Assembly (NCBI RefSeq): GCF_900112305.1
Contig: NZ_FOKT01000006.1
Location: 310,001-374,000 of the forward strand
Length of the DNA stretch: 64,000 nt
Direction of reading: 5' to 3'
Source: Microbulbifer thermotolerans
GTDB taxonomy: Bacteria > Pseudomonadota > Gammaproteobacteria > Pseudomonadales > Cellvibrionaceae
A model generated the notes under the pieces. That model did not search any database and was not told where the DNA came from. It saw nothing but the letters and a program-made list of their open reading frames with translations. Shown one piece after another: positions 62,619-64,000 of this stretch. Position 1 is the stretch's first letter; the number at the start of each line of letters is the position of its first letter. A program made the translations under genes and the position numbers.

Positions 62619-62953
62619 AGCTCCTGTCAGGATAGGCCTGTCGCGGGTGCCCTGTGCAGGCCATCGGTAAAGTGCAGGAGATTGCTCCACCCAGATATGG
62701 GGCCTGCCGCGCAAGTAATATGAGTCTATGGGCTGAGAAGGCTTGCCGTGGCCCTATCCCCTGGAGGGAATAGTTGGCAAGAAGCTATAACCAGAGTTTT
62801 GGCGGTTGCGAACCATCTATAGCGATTCGGTCATTGGCGCGGAGTCCGACCTGTTGAGATTTTGATCGACTAGGCAATACTGAATAGTGTGATGGGCAGT
62901 ATTCGACCTTTTGCGCCGCCGTCCGGTTATTATGATGACTATAAGCGTAGCTT

Positions 62954-62995
62954 CAGGAGTATCCCGCTGCGCTATATCACAGGATGATCAAGGAG
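62954..62995 (+). promoter_or_regulatory. Three A-x-GGA motifs in the csrA leader
   Basis: CAGGA (62954), ACAGGA (62979) and AAGGAG (62990-62995, the ribosome binding site) are typical CsrA-binding cores and suggest translational autoregulation. The rest of the 386-bp lysC-csrA gap shows no gene. Confidence 0.45.
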
Positions 62996-63004
62996 AAGTA
63001 GGTA

Positions 63005-63205
63005 ATGTTGATTTTAACCCGCCGGATTGGCGAAACGCTGATGGTAGGTGACAATGTGACGGTTACCGTGCTCGGAGTAAAGGGCAATCAGGTGCGTATC
63101 GGCGTCAATGCCCCCAAAGAAGTCGCTGTACACCGGGAAGAGATTTACCAGCGTATCCAGCGCGAGAAGCAATCCACAGAGGAGGGTGGCGGCGGCAACG
63201 AGTAA
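63005..63205 (+). CDS. csrA: Carbon storage regulator CsrA
   Basis: RNA-binding global regulator that blocks or stabilises mRNAs at GGA motifs. 66 residues: [32 protein letters not shown]-x-R-I-Q, with the conserved Arg44-type residue in V-H-R-E-E. ATG follows AAGGAG. Terminator 17 bp downstream. Confidence 0.97.
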   Translation: MLILTRRIGETLMVGDNVTVTVLGVKGNQVRIGVNAPKEVAVHREEIYQRIQREKQSTEEGGGGNE

Positions 63206-63222
63206 GCTGCGCTACCCCGAAG

Positions 63223-63245
63223 AGGCCGGTGCTGCCGGCCTTTTT
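63223..63245 (+). terminator. Rho-independent terminator after csrA
   Basis: GGCCGG (63223-63228), 5-nt loop, CCGGCC (63234-63239), then six T. Confidence 0.9.
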
Positions 63246-63342
63246 TGTTGTTGATTCTACAATCCGGCTCCGCGAAGTGAACAATCGCTGTACAATTGGA
63301 GTGATGTGGAGTCTGAAGTGCTAAAAAGTTATTGATTCCCCA

Positions 63343-63370
63343 TTGATTTTTGCCTCGCTGTTGGTATGAT
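63343..63370 (+). promoter_or_regulatory. Promoter of tRNA-Ser with GC-rich discriminator
   Basis: TTGATT (63343-63348), 16-bp spacer, TATGAT (63365-63370), followed by GCCGCCC, the discriminator type of stringently controlled stable-RNA promoters. Confidence 0.65.
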
Positions 63371-63450
63371 GCCGCCCACTTTCAGCGGTTACCGAGCAGT
63401 AGCGGATCAGCGTTGAAAGTAGTCTCCTCTTTAAAAGGGGGAGGATACAA

Positions 63451-63540
63451 GGTGAGATGGCCGAGTGGCTGAAGGCGCGCCCCTGCTAAGGGCGTATGGG
63501 TTAACGCTCATCGAGGGTTCGAATCCCTCTCTCACCGCCA
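63451..63540 (+). tRNA. tRNA-Ser (anticodon GCU)
   Basis: 90 nt including encoded CCA. Acceptor GGTGAGA pairs with TCTCACC, discriminator G, T-arm GGGTTCGAATCCC, anticodon loop CTGCTAA with anticodon GCT, and a long variable arm as in class II tRNAs. The lysC-csrA-tRNA-Ser order is conserved in gammaproteobacteria. Confidence 0.97.
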
Positions 63541-63576
63541 TATAGAAAGGGCCCTGCAAGGTAGGGCCCTTAAAAA

Positions 63577-63606
63577 AACACCCTCTTTTGAGAGGGTGTT
63601 TTTTTT
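63577..63606 (+). terminator. Terminator after tRNA-Ser
   Basis: AACACCCTCT-TTTG-AGAGGGTGTT perfect stem (63577-63600) with T-run to 63606. An A-run on the left makes it usable in both directions. A second hairpin (AGGGCCCT...AGGGCCCT) lies just upstream. Confidence 0.88.
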
Positions 63607-63696
63607 GACTCCGTGTACGGCTGAGTTGGTGTGGCCGGTGGGAAGCGCACTGGTAACCCTTTTCTTAGCGCTGAAAAAAAGCACATAAAAATGTGC

Positions 63697-63724
63697 TTGC
63701 GGAGAAAAAATTGGCCGCTATAAT
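63697..63724 (+). promoter_or_regulatory. Stable-RNA-type promoter 1 of 3
   Basis: TTGCGG (63697-63702), 16-bp spacer, TATAAT (63719-63724), discriminator GCGCGCC, upstream A-tracts (GAAAAAAAGCAC) like an UP element. Confidence 0.75.
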
Positions 63725-63806
63725 GCGCGCCACCTCAGGCGAAACCCTTGCTGGATTCGCGGCTTCAAAAAAAATTTTTGAAGCAAAAAGCTCTGAAAAA
63801 AAGAGC

Positions 63807-63834
63807 TTGCCAAGGTCGGAGAGGTCGCTATAAT
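63807..63834 (+). promoter_or_regulatory. Stable-RNA-type promoter 2 of 3
   Basis: TTGCCA (63807-63812), 16-bp spacer, TATAAT (63829-63834), the same GCGCGCCAC after the -10 as promoter 1, and A-tracts upstream. Confidence 0.75.
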
Positions 63835-63932
63835 GCGCGCCACTTCGAACGGAGCCGGAAGGGGCTTCGGGAGGTTTTAAGAGCGGCGTTGGCCGCGAAT
63901 TGAAGCCTCAAAAAAGTCTGCAAAAAAAGCAC

Positions 63933-63960
63933 TTGCTTAAGCAGATCGGATGTGTAGAAT
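63933..63960 (+). promoter_or_regulatory. Stable-RNA-type promoter 3 of 3
   Basis: TTGCTT (63933-63938), 16-bp spacer, TAGAAT (63955-63960), followed by ACGCGTCCC and preceded by A-tracts. It is the last element before the window edge; the RNA gene it drives lies outside. Confidence 0.65.
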
Positions 63961-64000
63961 ACGCGTCCCACGGTTAAGGCCAGGCGCCTAACCGAGTTGT

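Noticed and set aside
63660-63960. Repeated blocks that could be taken for a CRISPR or tandem repeat
   Set aside because: The shared parts are -35/-10 and discriminator elements with 16-bp spacers and A-tracts; unit spacing is 110 and 126 bp and intervening sequence is unrelated.

Overview
The window looks like chromosome of a marine, seaweed-polysaccharide-degrading gammaproteobacterium of the Microbulbifer/Cellvibrionales/Alteromonadales kind. The evidence is a conserved core block (pncC-recA-recX ... alaS-lysC-csrA-tRNA-Ser) joined to about 51 kb of accessory genes for sulfated galactans: GH16 and GH50 hydrolases, sulfatases with the C-x-P-S-R maturation motif, a TonB receptor and duplicated 2-keto-3-deoxygalactonate enzymes. 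The species call is inference; no rRNA is present.

Region A (1-29.6 kb) is a carrageenan-type locus. It holds a probable kappa-carrageenase (GH16 with two Big2 domains), a second GH16 lipoprotein, four sulfatases, a mutarotase-like protein, an octaheme cytochrome c with HEAT/TPR repeats, a TonB-dependent receptor, an MFS sugar porter, and two catabolic branches that meet at 2-keto-3-deoxygalactonate (KDGal). D-galactose would go through SDR dehydrogenase, SMP-30 lactonase and DgoD-type dehydratase. 3,6-anhydro-D-galactose would go through aldehyde dehydrogenase and enolase-superfamily cycloisomerase. DgoK and DgoA then split KDGal to pyruvate and glyceraldehyde-3-phosphate. Two tandem GntR/FCD regulators sit in the locus. 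A 7+3+7 palindrome (TAAACAT-N3-ATGTTTA) lies inside the promoter spacer of the receptor/cytochrome, porter, aldehyde dehydrogenase, both regulators and the second GH16, which defines a regulon visible from sequence alone.

Region B (29.7-36.6 kb) is a compact, poorly explained operon on the minus strand: a solute-binding-protein fold without signal peptide or permeases, two adjacent class III CoA-transferases, an enoyl-CoA hydratase and an AldA-like aldehyde dehydrogenase. A divergent IclR regulator flanks it. This is the best candidate here for an undescribed system.

Region C (36.6-51.6 kb) is an agar-type locus: KDPGal aldolase, MFS porter, SDR, DgoD-type dehydratase, GH50 beta-agarase, then an anhydro-L-galactose set (enolase-superfamily cycloisomerase, zinc alcohol dehydrogenase, KduD, AldA-like dehydrogenase), a third GntR/FCD regulator, DgoK and an SMP-30 lactonase. 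A different operator (TTGT-N2-ACAA) recurs at its promoters and also upstream of the first sulfatase of region A.

Region D (51.8-64 kb) is core genome: pncC, recA (with a LexA box), recX, a glycerol/triose set (glpK, class I FBP aldolase, monoacylglycerol-lipase-like hydrolase), a Trm112-like protein, a HIT protein, alaS, lysC, csrA and tRNA-Ser(GCU). It ends with three near-identical strong promoters firing out of the window, probably toward tRNA or rRNA genes. No insertion sequences, prophage genes or CRISPR arrays were seen.
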